This document shows positions 13,403-21,944 of a stretch of DNA of 22,010 bases, in pieces. This stretch comes from JBHOQX01 sp042408595. Its GTDB lineage: Bacteria > Chloroflexota > Chloroflexia > Chloroflexales > Roseiflexaceae. The notes beneath the pieces are model-generated. The model saw only the letters and a list, made by a program, of their open reading frames with translations, did not search any database and was not told the DNA's origin. The position numbers and the translations under genes are program-made. Where the stretch lies: the NCBI GenBank assembly GCA_042408595.1, contig JBHOQX010000066.1, positions 1-22,010 of the forward strand. The letters are read 5' to 3'. Positions within the stretch are counted from its first letter, which is position 1. Each line of letters starts with the position of its first letter.

Positions 13403-13693
13403 TTACCAGATCAGGATCCCGAACAAGATGTGAGCAAGCAGAACGATAGTCAGGATCTCTCCCCACAACGCTTCGGTGGACTGCACCTGGCACAGATGTC
13501 GCGCTCGGGTTGAGGCGACTGTGATGTGCGCTCCCACGTAGCCTAGGAACAGCCCAATACCGGGCTCAAGCTGCAGGCCCAGCACCTTGATTGCCAGACC
13601 CAACGCCATCATCATCACAAACAGGCCATTCGCGATCCAGGGCCCATATCGGCGAAGCCATTGAATTCCAAACGCTTTGTCGTGCATATGCAT
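13403..13693 (-). CDS. Three-helix membrane protein, candidate immunity to the 13749 toxin
   Basis: A 96-residue protein. The start chosen is the ATG at 13693 (MHMHDKAFGIQWLRRYGPWI) because GGAG lies 8 nt upstream; the frame is open further upstream, but that part overlaps the toxin gene and has no coding character. Helices lie at about 19-40, 45-62 and 74-95. It starts 55 bp after the stop of the pilin-headed protein. An inner-membrane immunity role is inferred. Confidence 0.65.
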   Translation of the reverse strand: MHMHDKAFGIQWLRRYGPWIANGLFVMMMALGLAIKVLGLQLEPGIGLFLGYVGAHITVASTRARHLCQVQSTEALWGEILTIVLLAHILFGILIW

Positions 13694-13748
13694 AGATGTA
13701 GCTCCTTCGCAGTGCACAGTCGCATGCCGGTAACAGCGTGCGCTTGGC

Positions 13749-14981
13749 TCATGGTGTAGGCGATGGCGGTGGCGACGACTTCGAGGGCGTGGGTGTCGGT
13801 GTAGACCGGTTTGGAGTGCCAGAAGGAGATGTATGCTGGCCTCCACCAAACAGTCGATGCCACACTTCTTGGAAGAATTTGCTGCCTCCAGTGATAAAGA
13901 GCGCGATAAAGTCGTATATTGATTTAACAAAGATGCGCAAAAGTCCTGATGGTGGGAGATAAGCCGATACGACGGCGAATACACCGAGGGCAACCAATTG
14001 CCACCACGGTAAACTCGAACCGTGGACGATGACCTCCTTAAAGAACCATGCGTAACCGTAGTATTTAATGAGGTTTGAAATAACGTCCGTTGGCTTAATT
14101 TCCCAGTTGATAAACTTGAAGGGACGGAACTTGGTGTCTAGTTCTCCTTTGATCCAGTTCCACAGCCTGGTCGCCTGCTGTGCCGCCCAACGGAAAGGCA
14201 CGCTCACCACCCGCCAGACCGTCGGCGCGGCGGTGGTGCGCACCCAGCCCCACAGCCGCACCGCCTGCCCGGTTACCCATCGCCAGCCTGCGGCAATGCC
14301 ACGCCCGATCGCCGGCAGGGCCACCGTGCGCACCCACGTCACTGCCGTTGCCAGCGCGCCGCTGGTGACCAGCCAGGCGGCACCGAAGACCAGCAGCGGG
14401 CTGAGGACACCGATCCCCACCAGCCAGGGCACGTCCACCCGCCCGGTCCACAGTACGTAGATCGCCCCGGCGATCGCGGCCAGCACCACCGCCGCTGCCC
14501 CCAGCACCGCCGCCACCGGCAGCGACACGAACGTCAGCACCCCCAGCGCAACCAGCCCCACAATCACGGCGCTGACCAGGAGCGCCACACCGCCAGCGAT
14601 CAGCGCACCCCGCACCCACCCCGGCAGGCTGTTCCACCAGTTCGCCAGGGCATTGCCGCCCGACGCAGACGATGCCTGCAGCAGCGCCGGCACCCCGAGC
14701 GCCGCCTGCGCCGGCGCCGGCTGCCCCGCCCCGGGCTGGAACGGCTGGCGCTGCGCCGGAACGGCCTGGGCTGGCATCGCCTGGCTGGCGACCGGGCCCT
14801 GGATGAAGCGAACGAACTGCGCTACGGCCGTATCGCCGATCCGCCCGCCCTGCGCCTGGACGACCACCAGCGCCGCCAACAGCAGCGCCACCACCACACC
14901 GATCACCGCAACGGTCTCGACCAGTTCCAGCCCACCCTCGTGGCGCAGGCCGCGCCCGGCACGCCGGATCATCGCAGTCAT
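13749..14981 (-). CDS. Pilin-headed membrane protein with variable hydrophobic C-terminus (full-length carrier)
   Basis: A 410-residue protein. Residues 14-42 (HEGGLELVETVAVIGVVVAL) form a class III pilin-like head: a basic leader, Gly, Glu, then a hydrophobic helix. A Pro/Gln/Ala-rich linker (about 62-105) follows, then membrane helices (about 122-178). Residues 182-276 are the segment repeated in cassettes 2 and 3, and 277-378 are a variable hydrophobic and amphipathic tip. The tail is Ser/Thr/Pro-rich (380-410). GGGAGGGTGAG precedes the ATG. It follows tadB after 45 bp, so it belongs to the ATPase-vWA-tadB operon. The head suggests handling by the Tad prepilin peptidase and machine. The variable tip and the membrane-type immunity candidate suggest a membrane-active polymorphic toxin (inference). 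Alternatively it could be a structural surface protein. Confidence 0.7.
   Translation of the reverse strand: MTAMIRRAGRGLRHEGGLELVETVAVIGVVVALLLAALVVVQAQGGRIGDTAVAQFVRFIQGPVASQAMPAQAVPAQRQPFQPGAGQPAPAQAALGVPALLQASSASGGNALANWWNSLPGWVRGALIAGGVALLVSAVIVGLVALGVLTFVSLPVAAVLGAAAVVLAAIAGAIYVLWTGRVDVPWLVGIGVLSPLLVFGAAWLVTSGALATAVTWVRTVALPAIGRGIAAGWRWVTGQAVRLWGWVRTTAAPTVWRVVSVPFRWAAQQATRLWNWIKGELDTKFRPFKFINWEIKPTDVISNLIKYYGYAWFFKEVIVHGSSLPWWQLVALGVFAVVSAYLPPSGLLRIFVKSIYDFIALFITGGSKFFQEVWHRLFGGGQHTSPSGTPNRSTPTPTPSKSSPPPSPTP
14154..14443 (-). repeat. Shared membrane-toxin segment, parental copy (290 bp)
   Basis: This is the reference copy inside the full-length gene. Partial copies lie at 11335-11624 (full length), 12699-12871 (upstream half) and 10289-10320 (32 bp). 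The encoded peptide begins VDVPWLVGIGVLSPLLVFG. Confidence 0.9.
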
Positions 14982-15026
14982 CTCACCCTCCCCGCAGCAT
15001 GATAGATCATCTGGTTCGACACGGCA

Positions 15027-15983
15027 TCACACCTCGATCGTCGCGATCTTTTGAATCAGGAGATAGACCAGCACCTGCACGACGATAAAGGCGGCCAGCA
15101 GCGCCCAGCCGATCAAGCTGCCGAACAGCGTCTCGCCCAGCGGCGTGTCGCGCAGCATCAGCAGCAGCACAATCGGGATGAGCATGATAATCAGCGCCGA
15201 GAAGCGCGCCTCGGCCGTGAGCGAGCGGATCTCGCTCGCCAGCCGCTGGCGCTCGGTCAGCATGTTTGCCATCGCCGCCAGCACCCGCGCCAGATTGCCG
15301 CCGGCCGCGTGCTGCACCACAATCGCGCTCACCACCACATCGAGGTCGCGGCTGCGCACGCGCCGGCTCAGGCCGCTCAGCGCCTGGGCCAGGCTGTCGC
15401 CCAGCAGCATCTCGTTGTGCGTCTGGCGAAATTCGCCCTTCGCCGGCTCCGGCACGCGCTCCGCCACCTGCCCGATCGCCTGCTGCACCGACATGCCGGC
15501 GCGCAGTGCGTTGGCCATGAGCTGGGTGATCTCGACCAGCTGGCCATCCAGCGCCTGGACGTAAGCGTTCCGGCGGGCGGCGAACACGAGCTTCGGCACA
15601 ACGAACAGCGCCGCCAGCGCCGCTAGCACCGACGGCGCCAGCGGTAGATTGAAGACCTGCCAGAGGATGATCAGTGTGAACCCACCCAGCGCATAGCGGT
15701 AGATCCGGTAGTCCGACGGCTTCCACGGTAAATGGGCTCGCCGCAACTGCTCACGCACGGCCGCCGCCGCCGGCGAACGATCGTATCGGTCCGCCCAGCG
15801 CACCAGAAAGCTGCGCCGGCGCAGCGGGTCGCTCAGCACCGCTGGGTCCGCGGCGATATCCTCGGCGCGCGTGACCAGCTCCTCGCGCTGCCGGAGGGCC
15901 GTCACCAGGTTCCAGGCCGCGGCGCTGAGCACGAACACCGTCAGGCCGACCAGCGCGGCAAGTTCTCCTGCCGAAATATTCAT
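15027..15983 (-). CDS. tadB: TadB-like inner-membrane platform protein of the Tad pilus
   Basis: A 318-residue protein with an N-terminal helix (about 8-28), a linker, a helix pair (about 100-132), the T2SSF cytoplasmic domain (LVEITQLMANALRAGMSVQQ, then PAKGEFRQTHNEMLLGDSLA and VQHAAGGNLARVLAAMANML) and two C-terminal helices (about 260-315). This is the usual TadB layout and length. Its ATG overlaps the TGA of the vWA gene (ATGA), a sign of coupled translation. With TadC (6688-7590) it should form the membrane base driven by the CpaF-like ATPase. Confidence 0.92.
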   Translation of the reverse strand: MNISAGELAALVGLTVFVLSAAAWNLVTALRQREELVTRAEDIAADPAVLSDPLRRRSFLVRWADRYDRSPAAAAVREQLRRAHLPWKPSDYRIYRYALGGFTLIILWQVFNLPLAPSVLAALAALFVVPKLVFAARRNAYVQALDGQLVEITQLMANALRAGMSVQQAIGQVAERVPEPAKGEFRQTHNEMLLGDSLAQALSGLSRRVRSRDLDVVVSAIVVQHAAGGNLARVLAAMANMLTERQRLASEIRSLTAEARFSALIIMLIPIVLLLMLRDTPLGETLFGSLIGWALLAAFIVVQVLVYLLIQKIATIEV

Positions 15984-18169
15984 GATACCCTCCGTGGCGC
16001 TATTGGTGCGAGCAGGGCGCGGGCGCGCTGGCGGCGACGCCGCCAGACGAAGAACGCCGCACCACCCGCTGCCGCAACCAGCAACAACACCGGCAGCAGC
16101 AGGCCTCCCCCCCGGCGGAACGGCGCCGTCACCCGCCCACCCTCCACGATCACGCGCTGCCCCGGCGAGGTCAGCACCAGCGTCACCTGGCCCTGCGCGG
16201 GCCGCCCCTCCGCCGGCAATTGCACGGCGATCGTGCGCTGCCCGACCTCGTTGGCCGCGACCAGCAGCTCGGCCGGGCGGGCCGTGCCGCCCGGCAGCCC
16301 CTCCACGCCGACGCGCAGCGGCTCGGCCTGCGCCGAGCGATTGTCGAGCCGCAACGGCACCTTCAGCACGCCGCTGCCGTCGTAGGTCAGCGTCTGCGTG
16401 AACGCCGCGCTCACCCGCAACAGCGGCACCGTGGCAGGCACAGCGGCCGATGCCTCGGTGTAGTCCACGTACCGGATGTTGCCCATCGGCCCGCGCCCGT
16501 GCACCTCCGCGGCAGCGACGATGCGGTAGGGCCCGACGAACGCCGGCGTGTACTGGAAGCGGAAGCGGCCATCCGGCAGCCGCGCCATCTCCAGCGGGTC
16601 GAGCACGCCATCCGGCCGCTCGACGAAGGCCGACACGAACGACACGCCGTCGATGGCGAAATCGGCCCGCCCCGGCAGCTCCACCAGCCCCTCGAACGGC
16701 TGGTTGAGCGGCAGCGTCGTCGCCCCGGGCGGCAGAATCAGCGTCATGGTCGGCAGGGCGGTCACCCGCACGGTGTAATCTTTGCTGATATGCACCGGCT
16801 TGTCGGTGTGGCGCGGCGCCTCCAGGCGCAGCGTGTAGTCCCCCTCGGCGGTGAGGGCCGGGAACAGCCCGGTGTAGCGCCCGTCGCCCGCCTCGGTGTC
16901 GTAGCGCCGCCCATCGTCGGCGAGCGCCACGCTCGGGCCGGGCTGCGGGCCGACCAGCGTCACACTCGGGCGCATGCCGGTCACCCAGCGGTAGCGGTAG
17001 CCGCCTGGGCTGGCGCTGTCCAGGTCGCGCACGGCGACCTGCGCCCCGGCCGTCAGGAGCAGCGGCCGGCCGAGCGGATGGTAGCGCACGCTCGAATCGT
17101 CCTCCGGGCGCAGCGGGGACGGCACGGGGAGTTGCAGACGCAGCCGGGTGCGCGTCAGCACATACACCTGCGACGGCTGCGCGTCGCCGGTGGCGATGTT
17201 GATCGCCCAGCGGCCTTCGAGCGGCACCTGGGCCTCGGGCGGCACCTTGTAGAGCTGGTACTCCGGCTCGTCGCCGCGCCGCACGGTGTTCTGGTAGAAC
17301 GGCTGCACCACATCCGCGCCGTCCGGCCCGACCAGGCTGGCGATGCTCTCGCCCGAGCTGTCGCGCAGCAAGACCACGCTCACCTGCGTCGGCTGCTGGT
17401 CGGGCGCGATGTCGGCCAGCGGGGCGAGCGTGTTCGGCGCCACGGTGACGCGATCCACGAAACGGTCGTCCCCGGCGCGCTCGTACACATTCAGGTAGCT
17501 ATCCAGCAGGTCATCGGCGCGCGAGGCGACAACCACCTCGCCGCCGGTGGGCGCGGCCACGGCGCGCTGCAGGAAGCCGGGATCGGCCTCCTTGCCGAGG
17601 GCGATCGAGAAGACCTTCCAGTAGCGCCGCGCCTGGAAACGGGCGATCGCCCCGGCGAGGCGCTCGGTCTGGCCCGCGCCGGTCGGCAGGCCGTCGGTGA
17701 GCATCACGACGAACTGGTTCTGGTTCGCCCGCATGTTCCCCTGTGTGGTTGATTCGAGCATGGCGTAGGCCAACTCCAGCGCCGTGCCCATGTGCGTCTC
17801 TTCGCCCATCGGCTCGCGGCGGATGCGGTCGATCGCATCCTTCAGCTCGCGCAGGTCGTCGCGGTCGTTAGCGCGCATCATGCGCGGGGTGAGCAGGCGC
17901 GTCTGCCGCGCGCCCGAGAGCACCACCACGCCGATCTTGTCGCCGGGGTCGGTCAGATCGACGAACAGCTTGGCGGCCGCCAGGCGCAGGTACTGCGGGT
18001 CGTTCTGGCGCATGCTGCCGGAGTTGTCGATCACCAGCACAATGTCGCTGTTCGGGGCATCGAGCGCGCCGCCGCTTTGCGCCGCGGCACGCGCTGGTGG
18101 CAGCCCCACGGCAAGGGCGAGCGCCACCACCAACGCGCCTAGCGCCCGCCTGGCTAGTCGAGCGTCCAC
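15980..18169 (-). CDS. Secreted, membrane-anchored von Willebrand factor A domain protein
   Basis: A 729-residue protein from a GTG at 18169, chosen because AGGGAGGAG lies just upstream and a signal peptide follows at once (RRALGALVVALALAVGLPPA). The vWA domain spans about 40-230, with an intact MIDAS motif DNSGSM and a later TDGLP. The next 430 residues are beta-rich, immunoglobulin-like extracellular domains. A membrane helix near the C-terminus (LLLPVLLLVAAAGGAAFFVW) is followed by a basic tail, so most of the protein is outside the cell. The start overlaps the end of the ATPase gene by 16 bp. In Tad loci vWA proteins are often pilus-associated adhesins or assembly factors. Fragments of its 3' end recur at 11639-11920 and 12886-12957. 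Confidence 0.85.
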   Translation of the reverse strand: MDARLARRALGALVVALALAVGLPPARAAAQSGGALDAPNSDIVLVIDNSGSMRQNDPQYLRLAAAKLFVDLTDPGDKIGVVVLSGARQTRLLTPRMMRANDRDDLRELKDAIDRIRREPMGEETHMGTALELAYAMLESTTQGNMRANQNQFVVMLTDGLPTGAGQTERLAGAIARFQARRYWKVFSIALGKEADPGFLQRAVAAPTGGEVVVASRADDLLDSYLNVYERAGDDRFVDRVTVAPNTLAPLADIAPDQQPTQVSVVLLRDSSGESIASLVGPDGADVVQPFYQNTVRRGDEPEYQLYKVPPEAQVPLEGRWAINIATGDAQPSQVYVLTRTRLRLQLPVPSPLRPEDDSSVRYHPLGRPLLLTAGAQVAVRDLDSASPGGYRYRWVTGMRPSVTLVGPQPGPSVALADDGRRYDTEAGDGRYTGLFPALTAEGDYTLRLEAPRHTDKPVHISKDYTVRVTALPTMTLILPPGATTLPLNQPFEGLVELPGRADFAIDGVSFVSAFVERPDGVLDPLEMARLPDGRFRFQYTPAFVGPYRIVAAAEVHGRGPMGNIRYVDYTEASAAVPATVPLLRVSAAFTQTLTYDGSGVLKVPLRLDNRSAQAEPLRVGVEGLPGGTARPAELLVAANEVGQRTIAVQLPAEGRPAQGQVTLVLTSPGQRVIVEGGRVTAPFRRGGGLLLPVLLLVAAAGGAAFFVWRRRRQRARALLAPIAPRRVS

Positions 18170-21100
18170 GGCTGCTCCTCCCTGGCGATCCCATGCGCGC
18201 GGAAGGCGGCCAGCGCCTGCGGCACGCGCCCGGTCCACACGTGCGCGCCGATCACCGCACCGTCCGGCCCGATGCCGCGCTGCTCGAAGCGAACGATATC
18301 CTCGACGATCAACCGGTTGCCCTCGTCCAGGCCGGCCACCTCGCTGATCGCCGTGACCTTGCGGCTGCCGTCCGCCAGGCGCGCCTGCTGCACAACGATC
18401 TGGAGCGTGCAGAGCTGGCGGCGAATCGCGCTCAGCGGCAGCCCGGCGGCTTCCTTGGCCCACAGCACCATCGTCTCCAGCCGAACAAAGGCGTCCGCCG
18501 GCGAGTTGGCGTGGAGCGTGGTGAGCGAGCCATCGTGCCCGGTGTTCATCGCCTGAAGCATGTCGAGCGCCTCGGCCCCGCGCACCTCGCCGATCACGAT
18601 CCGGTCGGGGCGCATGCGCAGCGCGTTGCGCACCAGGTCGCGGATCGTCACCTCCCCCTCGCCGAAGCGATCCGGCCCGCGGGTCTCCAGGCTGAGCACG
18701 TGGTCGCCCGGCTCGCCGATCCGCAGCTCGGCGGCATCTTCGATCAGGATGAGGCGCTCGCGCCGCAGGTCGATCTCGCGGGCGATCGCGCCGAGCAGCG
18801 TCGTCTTGCCGGAGCCCGCGCCGCCGGAGATCAGGATGTTGCGCCGCGTGCGCACGCAGGCGCGCAGAAAGGCGGCCATCGCCGGCGTCAGGCTGCCCAG
18901 CTCCACCAGCCGCTCCAGCGTGAACGGCGCCCGGCTGAACCGCCGGATGGTCAGCACCGGGCCGGTGCGCGCCACCGGGTCGAGCACGGCGTTGATCCGC
19001 CCGCCGCCCGGGAAGCGCTCGTCGTCCGGCAGGGCGGCGTCCACCGTCGGATGCAGCTCGTCCAGCCGCCGGTCAACCGGGGCCAGCAGCGTGTTGATCA
19101 CGTTCAGCAGGTGCCGGTTGTCGCGGAAGCGGATCTCGGGCGCGGGGCGCAACCGGCCGCGCTCTTCGATCCAGACCTCCTCCGGCCCGTTGACCATGAT
19201 CTCGCTCACGTGCGGGTTATGCAGCACCTCCGGCCCGAGCGTATCGCGCAGGTAGGTCGGCTTGAACAGGTCGTCCAGCGCGCCGGGGTGCGGTTCGAGC
19301 CGCGGCAGGCAGCGCGGACGCGCGCCGGTCGCCGTGAACGCGCCGGCCGAGTCGCCCTCGTCGCCGGCCCGGTAGAAGCGGAACAGGTCGCGCAGGACGA
19401 TCTCGCCGTGGCGCAAGCCCTGGACCTCGGAGATGCTGACGACCTTGCGTGCGCCATTGGGCAGGCGCTCCTGCTGGATGATGATGTTGATCGTGCCGGC
19501 CAGTTGCTCGCGGATGGCCTGGAGCGGCAGCCCACCCGCGCCCTCCGCCCACATCGCCATGGTCTCCAGCCGGTGCAGGGCGTCCGCCGGCGAGTTGGCG
19601 TGGAGCGTGGCGAGCGAGCCGGCGTGCCCGGTGTTCATCGCCTGGAGCATGTCGAGCGCCTCGGCCCCGCGCACCTCGCCGATCACGATCCGGTCGGGGC
19701 GCATGCGCAGCGCGTTGCGCACCAGGTCGCGGATCGTCACCTCCCCCTCGCCGAAGCGGTCCGGGCGGCGCGCCTCCAGGCCGACGACGTTCTGATGCCC
19801 CTGGCCGATGTTCAGCTCGGCCGTGTCCTCGATCGTCACCAGGCGCTCGCGTTCGAGATCGATCGCGCCGGCGATCGCCCGCAGCAGGGTTGTCTTGCCG
19901 GAGCCGGTGCCGCCGCTGACCAGGATGTTCAGCCGGCCGCGCACGCAGGCGCGCAGAAAGGCGGCCATCGCCGGCGTCAGGCTGCCCAGCTCCACCAGCC
20001 GCTCCAGCGTGAACGGCACCCGGCTGAACCGCCGGATGGTCAGCACCGGGCCGGTCAGCGAGATCGGGTCGAGCACGGCGTTGATCCGCCCGCCGCCCGG
20101 GAAGCGCTCGTCGTCCGGCAGGGCGGCGTCCACCGTCGGATGCAGCTCGTCCAGCCGCCGGTCGAGCGGTGCGATCAGGGTGTTGATCACGTTCAGCAGA
20201 TGCTGGCTGTCGCGGAAGCGGATCTCGGGCGCGGGGCGCAGCCGGCCACGCTCTTCAAGCCAGACATTCTCCGGCCCGTTGATCATGATCTCGGTGATCT
20301 GCTCGTTGGCGAGGATCTGCGGGCCGAGCGTGTCGTTCAGATAGGTCGGCTTGAAGAGATGGTCGAGCCCGCCCGGGCGCGGCTCGATCTTCGGCAGGCA
20401 GCGCGGGCGTGCGCCGGTCGCCGTGAACTCGCCGGTGATGCTGCCATCCGCGGCGAGCCCGCGATTGAACAGGAACAGGTCGCGCAGGATAACCTCGCCG
20501 TGGCGCACCCCCTGGACCTCAGAGATGCTGACGACCTTGCGCTGCCCGTCGGGCAGGCGCGTCTGCTGGATCACGATGTCGAGCGCACCGGCCAGTTGCT
20601 CGCGGATGGCCTGGAGCGGCAGCTCGCCCGCGCCCTCCGCCCACATCACCATGGTTTCGAGCCGGCGGAAGGCATCCTCCGGCGAATTGGCGTGGACGGT
20701 GGTCATGGAGCCTTCGTGGCCGGTGTTCATCGCCTGGAGCATGTCGAGCGCCTCGGCCCCGCGCACCTCGCCGACCACGATCCGGTCGGGGCGCATGCGC
20801 AGCGCGTTGCGCACCAACTGGCGGATGGTGACCTCGCCCTGCCCCTCGACGTTCGGCGGGCGGGCCTCGAGTCGGGCGACGTGCGGGTGCGCCCGGTGGA
20901 AGCGCAGCTCGGCGGCGTCCTCGATGGTGACGATCCGCTCCTTGTGCGGGATGAACGACGCCAGGACGTTCAGCAGGGTCGTCTTGCCGGAGCCGGTGCC
21001 GCCGCTGACCAGGATGTTGCGCTTGCCGATCACGCAGGCGCGCAGGAACTCGGCCATCTCGGCCGTCAGCGTGCCGATGGCGATCAGGTCGTCGATGGTG

Positions 21101-21714
21101 AACGGGTCGCGCCGGAAGCGCCGCACCGTCAGGAGCGGGCCGTCCACCGCCAGCGGCTGGATGACGGCGTTGACGCGGCTGCCATCGCGCAGGCGCGCAT
21201 CGACCATGGGCGAGGCTTCGTCCACTCGGCGGCCGAGCGGCGACACGATCCGGTCGATGATGTGCAGGATGTGGTCTTTGTTCTCGAACCAGATCTCCGG
21301 CGCGGCGTACACCACGCCGTCGCGCTCGACATAGACACGGGCGTGCCCCTCGGTGTCATCGTCGTGGCGACGCACCCAGTTGACCATGATCTCGGTCACG
21401 CTCGGGTCGCGCATCAGCGTTTCGATCGGCCCCAGCCCGACGGTCTCATCGAGGATGATGTTGATCATCTCGGCGCGGTCGCGCCCGGCGATCACCCGGC
21501 CCTCGTCCAGAATCATCTGATTCACCAGGCCGTCGATCCGCGAGCGCAACACGGCAGGCGGCAGGCTGACCAACTGGTCGAGGTTCGCCTCCTTGAGGAG
21601 CCGGTCGCGGTAGTGGCGGGCCAGGCGGGTGATCGGGTTGGTTTGATGGAGCAGTTCGTAGTCGGCGATCAGCCGCGCCTTGTCGACAGTGCCGAGTTTT
21701 TCGAGAACGGCCAT
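18154..21714 (-). CDS. cpaF: Triple-module CpaF/TadA-type secretion ATPase
   Basis: A 1186-residue protein, about two and a half times the usual CpaF length. Module 1 (1-456) has the full N-terminal domain, a Walker A at 237-246 (SGGTGSGKTT), a Walker B region (RIVVGEVRGAEALDM) and MNTGHEGSMTTVHANSP. Module 2 (457-819) repeats this with Walker A at 600-609, module 3 (820-1186) with SGGAGSGKTT at 963-972. All three keep the Walker A lysine, the EVRG glutamate and the HANSP histidine region, so all may hydrolyse ATP. Modules 2 and 3 are nearly identical over long stretches, also at DNA level, indicating recent duplication or gene conversion. It powers Tad pilus or toxin export through TadB/TadC. 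CpaF is normally a hexamer of single modules; here two chains could form the ring (inference). Own promoter at 21748-21801. Confidence 0.93.
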   Translation of the reverse strand: MAVLEKLGTVDKARLIADYELLHQTNPITRLARHYRDRLLKEANLDQLVSLPPAVLRSRIDGLVNQMILDEGRVIAGRDRAEMINIILDETVGLGPIETLMRDPSVTEIMVNWVRRHDDDTEGHARVYVERDGVVYAAPEIWFENKDHILHIIDRIVSPLGRRVDEASPMVDARLRDGSRVNAVIQPLAVDGPLLTVRRFRRDPFTIDDLIAIGTLTAEMAEFLRACVIGKRNILVSGGTGSGKTTLLNVLASFIPHKERIVTIEDAAELRFHRAHPHVARLEARPPNVEGQGEVTIRQLVRNALRMRPDRIVVGEVRGAEALDMLQAMNTGHEGSMTTVHANSPEDAFRRLETMVMWAEGAGELPLQAIREQLAGALDIVIQQTRLPDGQRKVVSISEVQGVRHGEVILRDLFLFNRGLAADGSITGEFTATGARPRCLPKIEPRPGGLDHLFKPTYLNDTLGPQILANEQITEIMINGPENVWLEERGRLRPAPEIRFRDSQHLLNVINTLIAPLDRRLDELHPTVDAALPDDERFPGGGRINAVLDPISLTGPVLTIRRFSRVPFTLERLVELGSLTPAMAAFLRACVRGRLNILVSGGTGSGKTTLLRAIAGAIDLERERLVTIEDTAELNIGQGHQNVVGLEARRPDRFGEGEVTIRDLVRNALRMRPDRIVIGEVRGAEALDMLQAMNTGHAGSLATLHANSPADALHRLETMAMWAEGAGGLPLQAIREQLAGTINIIIQQERLPNGARKVVSISEVQGLRHGEIVLRDLFRFYRAGDEGDSAGAFTATGARPRCLPRLEPHPGALDDLFKPTYLRDTLGPEVLHNPHVSEIMVNGPEEVWIEERGRLRPAPEIRFRDNRHLLNVINTLLAPVDRRLDELHPTVDAALPDDERFPGGGRINAVLDPVARTGPVLTIRRFSRAPFTLERLVELGSLTPAMAAFLRACVRTRRNILISGGAGSGKTTLLGAIAREIDLRRERLILIEDAAELRIGEPGDHVLSLETRGPDRFGEGEVTIRDLVRNALRMRPDRIVIGEVRGAEALDMLQAMNTGHDGSLTTLHANSPADAFVRLETMVLWAKEAAGLPLSAIRRQLCTLQIVVQQARLADGSRKVTAISEVAGLDEGNRLIVEDIVRFEQRGIGPDGAVIGAHVWTGRVPQALAAFRAHGIAREEQPWTLD

Positions 21715-21747
21715 GACATGCCCTTCCTTGGCTGCTTCGTTGGCCTG

Positions 21748-21801
21748 AGTCTAGCAACCGCGACGGGGCGCCGAAAAGGCCCATTTGTAAGGGATGTGTA
21801 A
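21748..21801 (-). promoter_or_regulatory. Promoter of the cpaF operon with TTACA-N6-TTACA operator
   Basis: Minus strand: TTACA (21801-21797), 6 nt, TTACA (21790-21786), then 32 nt to TAGACT (21753-21748), preceded by TGC. The ATG of the ATPase lies 33 nt further on, after AAGGAAGG. TGCTAGAnTCAG is shared base for base with the tadE promoter. Confidence 0.78.
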
Positions 21802-21944
21802 CAGTTCGGCGCGCGGCGGCGGGCCGGGGAGCCTGCCGCCACGCCAGCGTCCTCAGGGGGCATGGCCGTGCAACCCGAGGGCTCAACCACGCACTCGCCA
21901 ACACCGCGCTGCAGTCTCACCCGCCCGCGCTCGCGGTCGGCGCC

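Noticed and set aside
16220..17752. A 510-codon plus-strand frame opposite the vWA gene
   Set aside because: Antisense shadow with composition typical of reverse frames in GC-rich genes. The minus-strand vWA frame has a signal peptide, MIDAS motif and overlaps with its neighbours.
18170..18463. An upstream extension of the vWA gene by 98 codons
   Set aside because: It lies inside the ATPase gene, is Arg/Gly-rich without coding character, and would bury the signal peptide. The GTG at 18169 with AGGGAGGAG before it is far better.
18097..21801. A 1234-codon open frame on the plus strand opposite the ATPase gene
   Set aside because: It is antisense to the triple CpaF gene, consists of His/Arg/Ala/Gln-rich low-information sequence that repeats with the modules, and has no domain. 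It is a by-product of high GC.
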